A stretch of DNA of 64,000 nucleotides, taken from assembly GCF_000300875.1 (NCBI RefSeq), contig NZ_AMSG01000014.1:1-64000 (forward strand), in the 5' to 3' direction. Position numbers and translations under genes: made by a program. Position 1 is the stretch's first letter, and each line of letters opens with the position of its first letter. A model generated the notes under the pieces. It was given only the letters and a program-made list of their open reading frames with translations. It made no database searches and was not told the DNA's origin. Shown here piece after piece: positions 55,614 through 64,000 of the stretch. This DNA comes from Galbibacter marinus (GTDB taxonomy: Bacteria > Bacteroidota > Bacteroidia > Flavobacteriales > Flavobacteriaceae).

Positions 55614-55916
55614 ATGAAGACAATAGTATTAGTATCCGCATTTGCGCTAGGTAGTTTTGCTTCATTTGCAGCTACTCCAGTAATTTTTCACGATGGAATC
55701 GCTGAAGATATCTTTGCTGTACAAGACGAATTTCAAGAAATTGACTCGGCAGAATTGCCACAAGCCATCACCGATGCACTAGCTGCTGATTTTCCAGGGG
55801 CTGAACTTTCAAAAGCATATAAGAATGAAGCTTCTGAGTACAAACTCGAAGTTATGGTTGGAGAAGAAACAAACACGCTATATGCTAACGAAAACGGTGA
55901 GTGGATCCAAAAATAG
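55614..55916 (+). CDS. Small secreted PepSY-like protein
   Basis: 100 residues from ATG 55614. Signal peptide (MKTIVLVSAFALGSFASFAA), then a short acidic domain with the PepSY/DUF2874 pattern: ELPQAITDALAADFPGAELSKAYK, followed by EYKLEVMVGEETNTLYANENGEWIQK. Such periplasmic proteins (BLIP-like, BamE-like beta fold) are common in Bacteroidetes and have no established job. It is a single gene with a terminator right after. Confidence 0.85.
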   Translation: MKTIVLVSAFALGSFASFAATPVIFHDGIAEDIFAVQDEFQEIDSAELPQAITDALAADFPGAELSKAYKNEASEYKLEVMVGEETNTLYANENGEWIQK

Positions 55917-55950
55917 GAATAAGCTTCGTTTATTTTAATTACGTTTGATA

Positions 55951-55984
55951 AAAAAGACTTTCAATTAAATGAAGGTCTTTTTTT
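55951..55984 (+). terminator. Terminator after the PepSY-like gene
   Basis: AAAAAGACTTTCA pairs with TGAAGGTCTTTTT (one G-T pair), followed by more T. Confidence 0.88.
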
Positions 55985-56126
55985 GTGCGCGCAAATCTGG
56001 GGATGTTAGTGACTATAAGTGGCCAATCTCAGATACTTGATTCTATAATAACACACAATCGGCTTAAGTTGGGATCGCAAAGGGGTTTAAAATTTAAAAA
56101 TATAAGGATTGGAATGCCAAAATAAT

Positions 56127-56327
56127 TTATGCAGTTAAAACGCAATCTGCACAATCTTTAACATTACCGTAATAGGTCTGACGGTACTTGTGAATGGTTC
56201 TTAAAGGTATCCCGAAAATATGTTTTCTAATATAGGTGACTTTAACACTTATACTACCCATTTTTTTGCTATACCTTTTTTCTAATCTGGTAGTTCTTTT
56301 AACTTTTACGAATAACATTTTTTCCAT
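56127..56327 (-). CDS. Small basic hypothetical protein
   Basis: 66 residues if started at ATG 56327; an in-frame start upstream would give 104. Strongly basic (many Lys/Arg in KVKRTTRLEKRYSKKMG), with an IFGIPLRTIHKYRQTYYGNVKDCADC tail carrying a CxxC-like pair. No recognisable family. The terminators on both sides (55951-55984 and the minus-strand hairpin at 56624-56652) isolate it. It could be a real small gene or a chance frame. Confidence 0.35.
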   Translation of the reverse strand: MEKMLFVKVKRTTRLEKRYSKKMGSISVKVTYIRKHIFGIPLRTIHKYRQTYYGNVKDCADCVLTA

Positions 56328-56623
56328 ATATGATACAAATAACGGAAATATATGCCTTAAAGTCAAATAGTTATATCTTATATTGTTTATCTTACTAGTG
56401 GTAAAATCTATAACGGGAATTCTATATACGTGTTTTTTCAACTTTTATTATTCCCCTTAGCCAACACTATAAGTGGGCTAAGAGGAAGTTTGGTTTTGTG
56501 GGCTTCCTTATTGTTTTGAGTGAATAAATCGGCCTACTTTTAGCGGTGTTTTGGCATAAAAAAATTTTATTTAAGGAGAATTTTGACTTTAAAAGTGCTA
56601 TTTTTAGAAAAGTGCTTATAAAA

Positions 56624-56652
56624 ATCTAGACCACCATGGAGGTGGTCTAGAT
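56624..56652 (-). terminator. Terminator after the SPOR gene
   Basis: 12-bp stem ATCTAGACCACC / GGTGGTCTAGAT with a 5-base loop. On the minus strand a T-rich tail (TTTTTATAAG) follows. Confidence 0.85.
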
Positions 56653-56698
56653 ATTGTTAAAATACGAAGCTTATGTATTGAGAAATTTGAGTACTACA

Positions 56699-57106
56699 TT
56701 ATTTGGGTTGAAGTAAAAAGGCACTTGGATATTCTTCTCTAACTTTCATTAAATACCGGTCTGCCTCAAGTCGATTTCTAAATTTGCCTACCCTAACTTT
56801 GTAATTTGGTGTCTCAAAAGAAATATTACAGCTGATATCATCGAATTTTTCTTGAAATTCTTTTTCTGCATTTTCGGCCCCTTCTAATGTTCCATTGTAG
56901 ATTTGAATGCTAAAACGCTTTTCCGTGTTACTTTGGTTAAGCTCAGATTTATAAGCAATTAATTTTGCTATTCTTGGATCCTGATTTATGGTCACTTTTC
57001 CTTCTGGATGTTGGGTTTTTATGCCGTCTTGAGCGGAAATAATACCGCTGTAAAAAAAGGCGGTCATGGCAATAATAATAAAGCGTTTACGGGCTAATAA
57101 TCTCAT
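56699..57106 (-). CDS. SPOR domain-containing secreted protein
   Basis: 135 residues from ATG 57106; an upstream TTG at 57127 lies inside the -7 element and is rejected. A signal peptide follows the start (RFIIIAMTAFFYSGIISA). The C-terminal 70 residues form a SPOR peptidoglycan-binding repeat (RFSIQIYNGTLEGAENAEKEFQEKF ... YKVRVGKFRNRLEADRYLMKV). Possible cell-envelope or division role, unproven. Divergent from the cytochrome gene. Confidence 0.87.
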   Translation of the reverse strand: MRLLARKRFIIIAMTAFFYSGIISAQDGIKTQHPEGKVTINQDPRIAKLIAYKSELNQSNTEKRFSIQIYNGTLEGAENAEKEFQEKFDDISCNISFETPNYKVRVGKFRNRLEADRYLMKVREEYPSAFLLQPK

Positions 57107-57124
57107 AATGAATACTATTTTATG

Positions 57125-57132
57125 CAAATGTA
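57125..57132 (-). promoter_or_regulatory. -7 element for the SPOR gene
   Basis: TACATTTG on minus (CAAATGTA on plus), exact consensus. It sits 18 bases before the ATG. Confidence 0.6.
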
Positions 57133-57230
57133 AATCTTAAATTTATTTAATTGTGCATTTTTTTTATTTAGAATTGATATAAATTAAGCGTTAACGCTTC
57201 TCTAACATTTTTCAAATCGACTCTAAGTCG

Positions 57231-57238
57231 TATTTTTG
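57231..57238 (+). promoter_or_regulatory. -7 element for the alternative complex III operon
   Basis: TATTTTTG, exact consensus, with a TTTTTC box about 19 bases upstream (57208-57213). The leader is about 75 nt to ATG 57320. Confidence 0.65.
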
Positions 57239-57319
57239 TGCACGGATTTAAAAAACGGATATATACAGTATATAGTGTATATTCGTGCCAATTTTATGAT
57301 AGAAAATACATATTCCAAT

Positions 57320-58609
57320 ATGAAAAAGATGATACGCCCTAATTCAATGACAAGAATTTTAGGTATCGGATTAGCATTGTTGCTATCATTTTCCAGTTCA
57401 CTTTTCGCGCAAGATCAACCAGAAGCTGATCCAGCTGCAGGAAAGACGTTGTTTAATACTTACTGTGCTGCTTGTCACCATTTAGATCGAAGAATGACAG
57501 GTCCTGCACTACGTGGTGTTGGAGATAAATTTGAAAGAGAATGGTTGCATGCTTGGATTAAAAATAGCCAGGCATTAATTAAGTCTGGTGATGAAGAAGC
57601 TGTTAGAATATGGGAGGAGTATAAGCCTGCCGTAATGACGCCTTTCCCTCAGTTAAGTGAGCAGGATTTAGATGATATTATCGCCTACACAATGGAGGTG
57701 GAAGAGGAGCCTGCTGCAACTGATGTTGCTGCTACAGGAGCCGCTGGATCTGGAGGGTCTTCTTCTGGGATAAACGGTGATATCGTTTTAGGTGCGTTGA
57801 TACTTGTCTTCGGGGTGCTTGTAGTGATGTTGTTCTTGGTGAACAAAACACTTCGAAAAATTGCTGAGGCTAATGGTGTTGAAGTTAAAACTCCTGAGAA
57901 GACAAAACCGCTATGGAGAGCATTTGTTCAAAATCAATTCTTAGTAATTGTTACTGTTATCCTATTGTTACTTGGTTCTGCATACTATGCTTTTGGGTAT
58001 ATGATGCAAATTGGAGTTGATCAAGGTTATGAGCCAGTTCAACCGATTCATTTCTCTCACAAGATTCACGCAGGGGATAACGGAATTGACTGTAAGTATT
58101 GTCACTCTTCAGCTAGAACATCTCAAACTTCTGGGATTCCTTCCCTTAACGTTTGTATGAACTGTCACCAGAGTATACCTGAGGTTTCAGAAAGTACTGC
58201 TACAGCAGAATACTCAAAAGAGTTCTACGATGGAGAGATTGCTAAACTATATAAAGCTGTTGGATGGGATGTTTCCACTCAGAGCTACACTGGAGAATCA
58301 CAACCTGTAAAATGGGTGCGTATTCATGATCTCCCTGATTTTGTTTACTTTAACCACTCACAACACGTAAGTGTAGCAGGTATCGCATGTCAGGTTTGTC
58401 ACGGAGAAGTTCAGGAGATGGAAATTTTACATCAACATGCTCCTCTTACAATGGGATGGTGTATTCAGTGTCACCAAGATACTAATGTGAAAATGGAAGG
58501 TAATGAATACTATACCAAAATTCACGAAGAATTGGCGAAAAAATATGGTGTTGATCAGTTGACAGCTGCCCAAATGGGAGGCATGGAGTGTGCTAAGTGT
58601 CACTATTAA
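57320..58609 (+). CDS. actA: Alternative complex III subunit A with added N-terminal cytochrome c domain
   Basis: 429 residues from ATG 57320, chosen to give a clean signal peptide. Six CxxCH haem sites are readable. CAACH at 49-53 lies in a mono-haem class I cytochrome c domain. CKYCH, CMNCH, CQVCH, CIQCH and CAKCH form the ActA pentahaem part. Two membrane helices (about 155-175 and 200-222) separate the two parts. ActA feeds electrons within the quinol:acceptor oxidoreductase. The extra cytochrome domain is typical of Bacteroidetes. First gene of the act operon. Confidence 0.93.
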   Translation: MKKMIRPNSMTRILGIGLALLLSFSSSLFAQDQPEADPAAGKTLFNTYCAACHHLDRRMTGPALRGVGDKFEREWLHAWIKNSQALIKSGDEEAVRIWEEYKPAVMTPFPQLSEQDLDDIIAYTMEVEEEPAATDVAATGAAGSGGSSSGINGDIVLGALILVFGVLVVMLFLVNKTLRKIAEANGVEVKTPEKTKPLWRAFVQNQFLVIVTVILLLLGSAYYAFGYMMQIGVDQGYEPVQPIHFSHKIHAGDNGIDCKYCHSSARTSQTSGIPSLNVCMNCHQSIPEVSESTATAEYSKEFYDGEIAKLYKAVGWDVSTQSYTGESQPVKWVRIHDLPDFVYFNHSQHVSVAGIACQVCHGEVQEMEILHQHAPLTMGWCIQCHQDTNVKMEGNEYYTKIHEELAKKYGVDQLTAAQMGGMECAKCHY

Positions 58610-58691
58610 TTCAACCAATTTCGTAAATATTTAAAATTAAGAATCTAAGTAGGTCTTTAAAAAAGATCGATTTAAAATAGTTATATATAAC

Positions 58692-61600
58692 ATGGCATCA
58701 AACAGAAAATACTGGTCAAGTGTTGAAGAACTAAAACCTAATAGTTCTATCGCGGATACGCTTAAACAGAATGAGTTTGTTGAGGAAATCCCTACAGCTG
58801 AGTTTTTAGGAAATGAGGAGGCATTAGGTGCTTCGTCTACTAGCAGAAGGGACTTTCTTAAATATGTAGGTTTTACTACCGCAGCTGCTTCATTAGCTGC
58901 ATGTGAGGGACCTGTTACTAAAAGTATCCCTTACGTGGTACAGCCTGAGAATATCATTCCAGGTGTTGCAAACTACTATGCAACTACCATTGCGAATGGT
59001 TTCGACTTTTCAAGCATATTAATTAAGACCCGCGAAGGTAGACCGATTATGGTCGAGCATAATAAAGAAGCTAAAATTAATGGTAGTCCGAACGCGAGAG
59101 TGTACGCTTCTGTTTTAGATCTTTATGATAGCTTAAGAGTTCAAGGGCCTAAGGCTAATGGTGAGTATACTTCTTGGGATGAATTAGATACTCAAGTGGT
59201 TGCTGCGCTTAATTCAGCTAAGGCTTCTGGAAAGCAAATTGCTTTACTTACTCAAACCTATGCGAGTCCTTCAACTAAAAAGTTAATTGCTGAGTTTTCT
59301 CAGAAGTTCGCAAATGTTAAGCACATTCAGTACGATGCCATCTCTGAAGATGCTGCTCTTGATGCATTTGAGAGTACTTATGGACAAAGAGCATTAGCAG
59401 ATTACGATTTCTCTAAAGCAGAAGTTATTGTTTCTTTTGCTGCTGATTTCCTTGGAGATTGGCAAGGTGGAGGATATGATGCTGGATATGCAAAAGGACG
59501 TATCCCTACTCAAGGGAAAATGTCTCGTCATATTCAATTCGAATCCAATATGAGTTTAACTGGTGCTAATGCGGATAAAAGAGTTCCACTTACACCATCA
59601 GAATTAAAAATCGCTTTAGCTAAGTTTTACGGTTACTTAAATGGAAGATCTGTTACAGGATCCCTTCCTGCTCATATTGATGAGGCTGTGAAAGCTGCAG
59701 CTACTCAAGTAGCGAGAGCTGGAAGAAATGCTGTAGTGGTTACAGGAATTAGCGATGTGAACGCTCAGAAAGTGGTCTTGGCGATCAATAAAACAATTTC
59801 TAGTGTAGTGATGGATGCTGAAAAGCCTAAACTCACTAGACAGGGTAATGTGAAAGCATTGAACCAACTTGTTGCTGATATGAATGCTGGTCAGGTTGGT
59901 GTTTTGGTAACAAGCAATGTGAACCCACTTTACACCATGGCTAATGCAGCTGAATTTGAAGCTGGATTGGCAAAAGTAGATCTTTCAGTAGCCTTCTCTT
60001 TGAAAGAAGACGAAACAGCTAGTAAGACCACATACGTTGCTGCTGCTCCTCACTATTTGGAGTCTTGGGGTGATGTAGAAATGAAAAAAGGAATGTATAG
60101 TTTAATGCAGCCGACTATTCGTCCGTTGTTTAATACTAGACAGTTTCAGGATGCTATCTTGAAATGGACTGGTAGTTCATTAAACTATCACGATTATATA
60201 AAACAAACTTGGGAAACTTCCATTTTAGGACTTGATTCATGGAATCAAGCACTACACGATGGGGTTTATGAATCTTCTCTTTCAGTTGGCGAAACTGAAC
60301 AAGCAGATGCAGTCGCTGTAGAAACTCCTCAAGTGGAGGCAGAAGCAGCAGTAGTTTCTGTAGCTGATGCTGTAAGAGCTTTGGCTGGTACTACTCCAGC
60401 AGAAGGGATGGAACTTACGTTCTATTCTAAGATAAGTATGGGGGATGGACAACAAGCCAACAACCCATGGTTACAAGAATTACCAGATCCGTTAACTAGA
60501 AATACATGGGATAACTATTTGACCATATCTATGGCGGATGCTGAGCGTTTAGATTTCGAAAACTACATCGAGGACAATGGTGGTTTAAACGGAAGTTATG
60601 CCAAAGTGACGGTTGGTGATGTAACTCTTGACAAAGTTCCAGTGTTAATACAACCTGGACAAGCTAAAAATACTGTTGGCCTTTCATTTGGATATGGTAA
60701 GAAACTAGGACTTAAAACCCCTATGCAAACAGGAGTTAATGCATACGCTTTATACCAAGGATTCGATTTAACCCAACAAGTAAAAATAGAAAAAGTATCT
60801 GGAATTCATGAGTTTGCTTCAGTGCAAATGAAAAGTACCATGGATGGAAGGGGAGATATTCTTCGTGAAACCTCGTTAGAGATCTTTAATACAAAAGATT
60901 CTGAGCACTGGAATCCTCAACCTGTAGTTTCTGTAAATCATGCAGAGGTTCCAGCAGATGATGCTACACTTTGGTCAACCTTTGACTCTAGTATAGGACA
61001 TCATTTTAATTTGTCTATAGACCTTAATGCCTGTACTGGATGTGGGGCGTGTGTAATTGCATGTCACGCAGAAAACAACGTGCCGGTAGTTGGTAAGAGC
61101 GAAGTAAGAAAATATAGAGATATGCACTGGTTGCGTATTGACCGTTACTATTCTTCAGAAGAAACTTTTGAAGGAGATATGGATATGGTTGAAGCTGCAC
61201 CAAACTCTATTAGTACCTATCACAAATTGGAGCACCCTTCTGAGAATCCTCAGGTGGCATTCCAGCCTGTGATGTGTCAGCACTGTAATCACGCACCATG
61301 TGAAACTGTTTGTCCAGTTGCGGCAACTTCACATGGACGTCAAGGTCAAAACCAAATGGTTTATAACCGTTGTGTAGGTACTCGTTATTGTGCGAACAAC
61401 TGTCCTTACAAAGTTCGTCGCTTTAACTGGTTCCGTTATAATGAGAATGATGAGTTTGATTTCCATATGAATGATGACCTTGGAAGAATGGTATTAAACC
61501 CAGACGTAGTGGTAAGATCTCGTGGGGTTATGGAGAAATGTTCTATGTGTATTCAAATGACACAGAAAACTATTCTTGATGCTAAAAGAGATGGAAGACC

Positions 61601-61799
61601 TATTAAGGATGGTGAGTTCAAAACTGCTTGTTCAGCAGCTTGTAGCTCCGGTGCTATGGTCTTCGGTGATGTAAATGATAAGGAAAGTGAAGTCGTTAAA
61701 CAAAAAGCAAGTAACCGTATGTATCACTTGCTTGGATTTAAAGGTACACGTCCTAATGTATTCTATCACACCAAAATTAGAAATACAGAAGAAGTTTAA
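58692..61799 (+). CDS. actB: Alternative complex III subunit B (molybdopterin-like plus iron-sulfur domains)
   Basis: 1035 residues. Near-N-terminal Tat-type segment SRRDFLKYVGFTTAAASLAAC, ending in a possible lipobox Cys. The N-terminal two thirds resemble molybdopterin oxidoreductases but without a clear cofactor-binding set. The C-terminal third carries ferredoxin-type cysteine groups: CTGCGACVIACH, CQHCNHAPCETVCP, CVGTRYCANNCP, and CSMCIQMTQ with CSAACSSGA. This matches the three [4Fe-4S] plus one [3Fe-4S] scheme of ActB. Lies 82 bases after actA and 35 before actC. Confidence 0.95.
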   Translation: MASNRKYWSSVEELKPNSSIADTLKQNEFVEEIPTAEFLGNEEALGASSTSRRDFLKYVGFTTAAASLAACEGPVTKSIPYVVQPENIIPGVANYYATTIANGFDFSSILIKTREGRPIMVEHNKEAKINGSPNARVYASVLDLYDSLRVQGPKANGEYTSWDELDTQVVAALNSAKASGKQIALLTQTYASPSTKKLIAEFSQKFANVKHIQYDAISEDAALDAFESTYGQRALADYDFSKAEVIVSFAADFLGDWQGGGYDAGYAKGRIPTQGKMSRHIQFESNMSLTGANADKRVPLTPSELKIALAKFYGYLNGRSVTGSLPAHIDEAVKAAATQVARAGRNAVVVTGISDVNAQKVVLAINKTISSVVMDAEKPKLTRQGNVKALNQLVADMNAGQVGVLVTSNVNPLYTMANAAEFEAGLAKVDLSVAFSLKEDETASKTTYVAAAPHYLESWGDVEMKKGMYSLMQPTIRPLFNTRQFQDAILKWTGSSLNYHDYIKQTWETSILGLDSWNQALHDGVYESSLSVGETEQADAVAVETPQVEAEAAVVSVADAVRALAGTTPAEGMELTFYSKISMGDGQQANNPWLQELPDPLTRNTWDNYLTISMADAERLDFENYIEDNGGLNGSYAKVTVGDVTLDKVPVLIQPGQAKNTVGLSFGYGKKLGLKTPMQTGVNAYALYQGFDLTQQVKIEKVSGIHEFASVQMKSTMDGRGDILRETSLEIFNTKDSEHWNPQPVVSVNHAEVPADDATLWSTFDSSIGHHFNLSIDLNACTGCGACVIACHAENNVPVVGKSEVRKYRDMHWLRIDRYYSSEETFEGDMDMVEAAPNSISTYHKLEHPSENPQVAFQPVMCQHCNHAPCETVCPVAATSHGRQGQNQMVYNRCVGTRYCANNCPYKVRRFNWFRYNENDEFDFHMNDDLGRMVLNPDVVVRSRGVMEKCSMCIQMTQKTILDAKRDGRPIKDGEFKTACSAACSSGAMVFGDVNDKESEVVKQKASNRMYHLLGFKGTRPNVFYHTKIRNTEEV

Positions 61800-61834
61800 T
61801 AAAGGATTTAATAAGTATAATTATATAAAGTATT

Positions 61835-63313
61835 ATGGCGTCGCATTACGAAGCACCTATACGTGAACCCTTAGTAACTGGAGAGAAATCTTACCACGAT
61901 GTTACTGTAGACATAGCCGCCCCAGTAGAGGGAAGAGCAAATAAATTATGGTGGATTGCTTTTTCAATTGCCTTAGTTGCCTTTCTTTGGGGAATTGGTT
62001 GTATTATTTATACCGTTTCAACCGGTATCGGAGTATGGGGTTTAAATAAAACTATTGGATGGGCCTGGGATATTACCAACTTTGTTTGGTGGGTAGGTAT
62101 CGGTCACGCCGGTACACTGATCTCAGCTGTACTTTTATTATTCCGTCAGAAATGGAGAATGGCAGTTAACCGTTCTGCTGAGGCGATGACCATATTTTCG
62201 GTTGTTCAAGCGGGGTTATTTCCAATTATTCACATGGGTCGTCCATGGTTGGCATATTGGGTTCTACCAATTCCAAACCAGTTCGGTTCATTATGGGTAA
62301 ACTTTAACTCTCCGTTGTTATGGGACGTATTTGCGATATCTACGTATCTGTCTGTTTCTTTAGTATTCTGGTGGACTGGATTACTGCCTGACTTTGCTAT
62401 GTTGCGCGATAGAGCAGTGAAGCCGTTCCAAAAGAAAATATACAGCCTGCTAAGTTTTGGTTGGACTGGACGTGCTAAAGATTGGCAACGTTTTGAAGAA
62501 GTATCCTTGGTATTAGCTGGATTAGCTACTCCGTTGGTACTTTCAGTACACACCATTGTATCGTTTGACTTTGCTACATCAGTAGTTGCAGGATGGCACA
62601 GTACCATTTATCCTCCTTATTTCGTTGCAGGAGCGATTTTCTCTGGTTTTGCCATGGTATTGACACTGCTGATTATCATGCGTAAAGTTTCAAATCTAGA
62701 AGCTTATATCACTAGAGTACACATCGAGTATATGAATAAGGTTATTCTTCTTACTGGTGGTGTTGTAAGTGTTGCATATATAACAGAGTTCTTCATCGCT
62801 TGGTACTCAGGTACAAATTATGAAGATTACACATACCTCTCCATTGGAGCGGCTACAGGGCCTTATTGGTGGGCATTTTGGGCATTGATCATCTGTAACT
62901 TTATCGTGCCACAAACCCTGTGGGTTAAAAAATTAAGAAGGAATTTCACCTGGTCATTTATCGTGTCGATTATCATTAACATCGGAATGTGGTTTGAGCG
63001 TTTTGATATTATTGTAATCAACTTAAGTAAAGGTCACCTTCCTTCGTCTTGGTCTATGTTCTCACCAACCTTTGTTGATGTAGGTATCTATTTAGGAACT
63101 ATCGGATTTTTCTTTGTATTGTTCCTACTATATGCTAGAACATTCCCTGTGATTGCGCAGGCTGAAATTAAAACAATATTAAAATCTTCAGGTGAACGCT
63201 ACAAACGTATGCGTGACGTGGAAGGTAAATCAATTGCTGGAGCTGCTGCTGATCCGCGTACCTCCAATTATTCAGGTACAAATACTAACAGCTCAGATCA
63301 AGCGACTAAATAA
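61835..63313 (+). CDS. actC: Alternative complex III subunit C (NrfD-like quinone-binding protein)
   Basis: 492 residues with about ten membrane helices of the NrfD/PsrC family, the quinol-oxidising and probably proton-translocating subunit. Motifs: WAWDITNFVWWVGIGHAGTLISA (helix 2) and GRPWLAYWVLPIPN. The C-terminal 60 residues are hydrophilic and lack helices. Position in the act operon fixes the assignment. Confidence 0.95.
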   Translation: MASHYEAPIREPLVTGEKSYHDVTVDIAAPVEGRANKLWWIAFSIALVAFLWGIGCIIYTVSTGIGVWGLNKTIGWAWDITNFVWWVGIGHAGTLISAVLLLFRQKWRMAVNRSAEAMTIFSVVQAGLFPIIHMGRPWLAYWVLPIPNQFGSLWVNFNSPLLWDVFAISTYLSVSLVFWWTGLLPDFAMLRDRAVKPFQKKIYSLLSFGWTGRAKDWQRFEEVSLVLAGLATPLVLSVHTIVSFDFATSVVAGWHSTIYPPYFVAGAIFSGFAMVLTLLIIMRKVSNLEAYITRVHIEYMNKVILLTGGVVSVAYITEFFIAWYSGTNYEDYTYLSIGAATGPYWWAFWALIICNFIVPQTLWVKKLRRNFTWSFIVSIIINIGMWFERFDIIVINLSKGHLPSSWSMFSPTFVDVGIYLGTIGFFFVLFLLYARTFPVIAQAEIKTILKSSGERYKRMRDVEGKSIAGAAADPRTSNYSGTNTNSSDQATK

Positions 63314-63327
63314 AATAACGTAAATCG

Positions 63328-63852
63328 ATGGCTTCAAAAGTTATACAGGCACTATACAATGATGACGACATTTTAATGTCTGCTGTAAAGCGTGTTAGAG
63401 ATGCGCATCATCATATTGACGAAGTTTATACCCCTTTTCCAGTTCACGGGTTGGATAAAGCAATGGGTCTAGCACCTACAAGATTGGCAATTTGTTCTTT
63501 TTTGTATGGTTGTGTTGGATTGGCAGTAGCAATTGCCATGATGAATTTTATCATGATTGAAGATTGGCCTCAAAACATTGGTGGAAAACCTAGTTTTTCT
63601 TTTATAGAAAACTCACCGGCTTTCATTCCAATTATGTTTGAGATGACGGTATTTTTTGCAGCTCACTTAATGGTTATTACCTTTTATATGAGAAGTAAAT
63701 TATGGCCATTTAAAGAGGCTGAGAATCCTGATATTCGAACTACGGATGACCATTTTTTGATGGAAATAGTTTTAAATAATAATGAAGAGGAACTAACCAA
63801 GCTTCTAGTTGATACTGGAGCAGTAGAGGTTAAAGTTTCAGAAAAGCATTAA
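63328..63852 (+). CDS. actD: Alternative complex III subunit D (DUF3341)
   Basis: 174 residues, two membrane helices (about 50-72 and 100-120) and DUF3341 features: VRDAHHHIDEVYTPFPVHGLDKAMGL. Peripheral-to-membrane subunit with no cofactor known. Starts 14 bases after actC and is followed after 9 bases by actE. Confidence 0.93.
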   Translation: MASKVIQALYNDDDILMSAVKRVRDAHHHIDEVYTPFPVHGLDKAMGLAPTRLAICSFLYGCVGLAVAIAMMNFIMIEDWPQNIGGKPSFSFIENSPAFIPIMFEMTVFFAAHLMVITFYMRSKLWPFKEAENPDIRTTDDHFLMEIVLNNNEEELTKLLVDTGAVEVKVSEKH

Positions 63853-63861
63853 TCATACGAA

Positions 63862-64000
63862 ATGAAAGTTTTTGGAAAAATAGGGATGGTACTTGGAGTT
63901 GCAGCAATAGTTGCCTCATGCCATGATAAAAGGAGTCCAAATTATCAATTTATGCCAGATATGTACGAACCTATAAGTTATGAAACTTATCAGGAGTCAA
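63862..64000 (+). CDS. actE: Alternative complex III subunit E, cytochrome c lipoprotein (cut by window end)
   Basis: Open frame from ATG 63862 to the window edge (46 residues). Lipobox-like IVASC at about residues 16-20 follows a hydrophobic stretch (IGMVLGVAAIVA). The residues after it (PNYQFMPDMYEP) match the start of ActE/monohaem cytochrome c subunits in this family. The haem motif lies beyond the window. Its position straight after actD supports the call. Confidence 0.75.
   Translation, partial: MKVFGKIGMVLGVAAIVASCHDKRSPNYQFMPDMYEPISYETYQES

Noticed and set aside
1-64000. tRNA, rRNA, CRISPR, prophage or insertion sequence
   Set aside because: No cloverleaf, repeat-spacer array, transposase, integrase or phage structural gene could be recognised in either strand.

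Overview
The window is low-GC DNA typical of the family Flavobacteriaceae (phylum Bacteroidetes), probably a marine or free-living aerobe. This assignment rests on several features: Bacteroidetes-type promoters (TAnnTTTG -7 elements) upstream of many genes, almost no Shine-Dalgarno sequences, two TonB-dependent receptors, a GH97 glycosidase, an alternative complex III operon, type 2 IleRS, alpha2-type GlyRS and many flavobacterial DUF families. It is mostly ordinary chromosomal core with some accessory metabolism. I see no phage, IS element, CRISPR array, rRNA or tRNA.

Layout. 1-4.6 kb: the 3' part of an AraC regulator with an in-frame stop, OsmC, a secreted alpha/beta hydrolase, a Crp-like regulator paired with an AhpD-like protein, and DNA polymerase IV. 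4.7-10.4 kb: ileS-dksA/traR-lspA forward, then a response regulator and 5-formyl-THF cyclo-ligase reverse. 10.8-14.9 kb: uvrC and a patatin/beta-barrel fusion. 14.9-22.4 kb: tyrosine and tryptophan catabolism (hmgA, hppD, tryptophan 2,3-dioxygenase) around a probable new small RNA, then a DUF3108 protein, an M23 lipoprotein and pgi. 22.5-27.9 kb: two TonB-dependent receptors around a small membrane protein. 28-36 kb: glyS, a coiled-coil protein, an Ig-like lipoprotein, a nitrilase-type amidase, exonuclease III, an OmpA lipoprotein and an aldo/keto reductase. 36.3-45.5 kb: an Lrp regulator, a cyclase-family hydrolase, two small conserved proteins, and then what looks like a complete trans-4-hydroxy-L-proline catabolic route with an embedded DUF885 lipoprotein peptidase. 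45.6-51.7 kb: DUF456 protein, a BlaI/BlaR1-type pair with three perfect operator dyads, GH97 and ahcY. 51.8-55.4 kb: phosphopantetheinyl transferase, thiamine-binding protein, PnuC, NadR-like kinase and DUF4301, tightly overlapped. 55.6-57.1 kb: small secreted proteins. 57.2-64 kb: alternative complex III genes actA-actE, cut by the window end.

How the genes work together. The 38.8-45.5 kb cluster should convert trans-4-hydroxy-L-proline to alpha-ketoglutarate: epimerase, D-hydroxyproline dehydrogenase, deaminase, semialdehyde dehydrogenase. The peptidase is a plausible supplier of hydroxyproline from peptides. hppD and hmgA cover two consecutive steps of tyrosine degradation, and tryptophan dioxygenase (possibly with the distant cyclase-family hydrolase) starts the kynurenine route. 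The act genes encode the quinol:cytochrome c oxidoreductase of the respiratory chain.

The most interesting non-coding signals are a roughly 100-nt candidate sRNA at 17473-17571 with a near-ideal promoter and a terminator, and three AACTAA-N4-TTAGTT dyads before blaI. Several start codons lie only 3-4 nt downstream of a -7 element, suggesting leaderless messages. No wholly new defence or mobile system was found.
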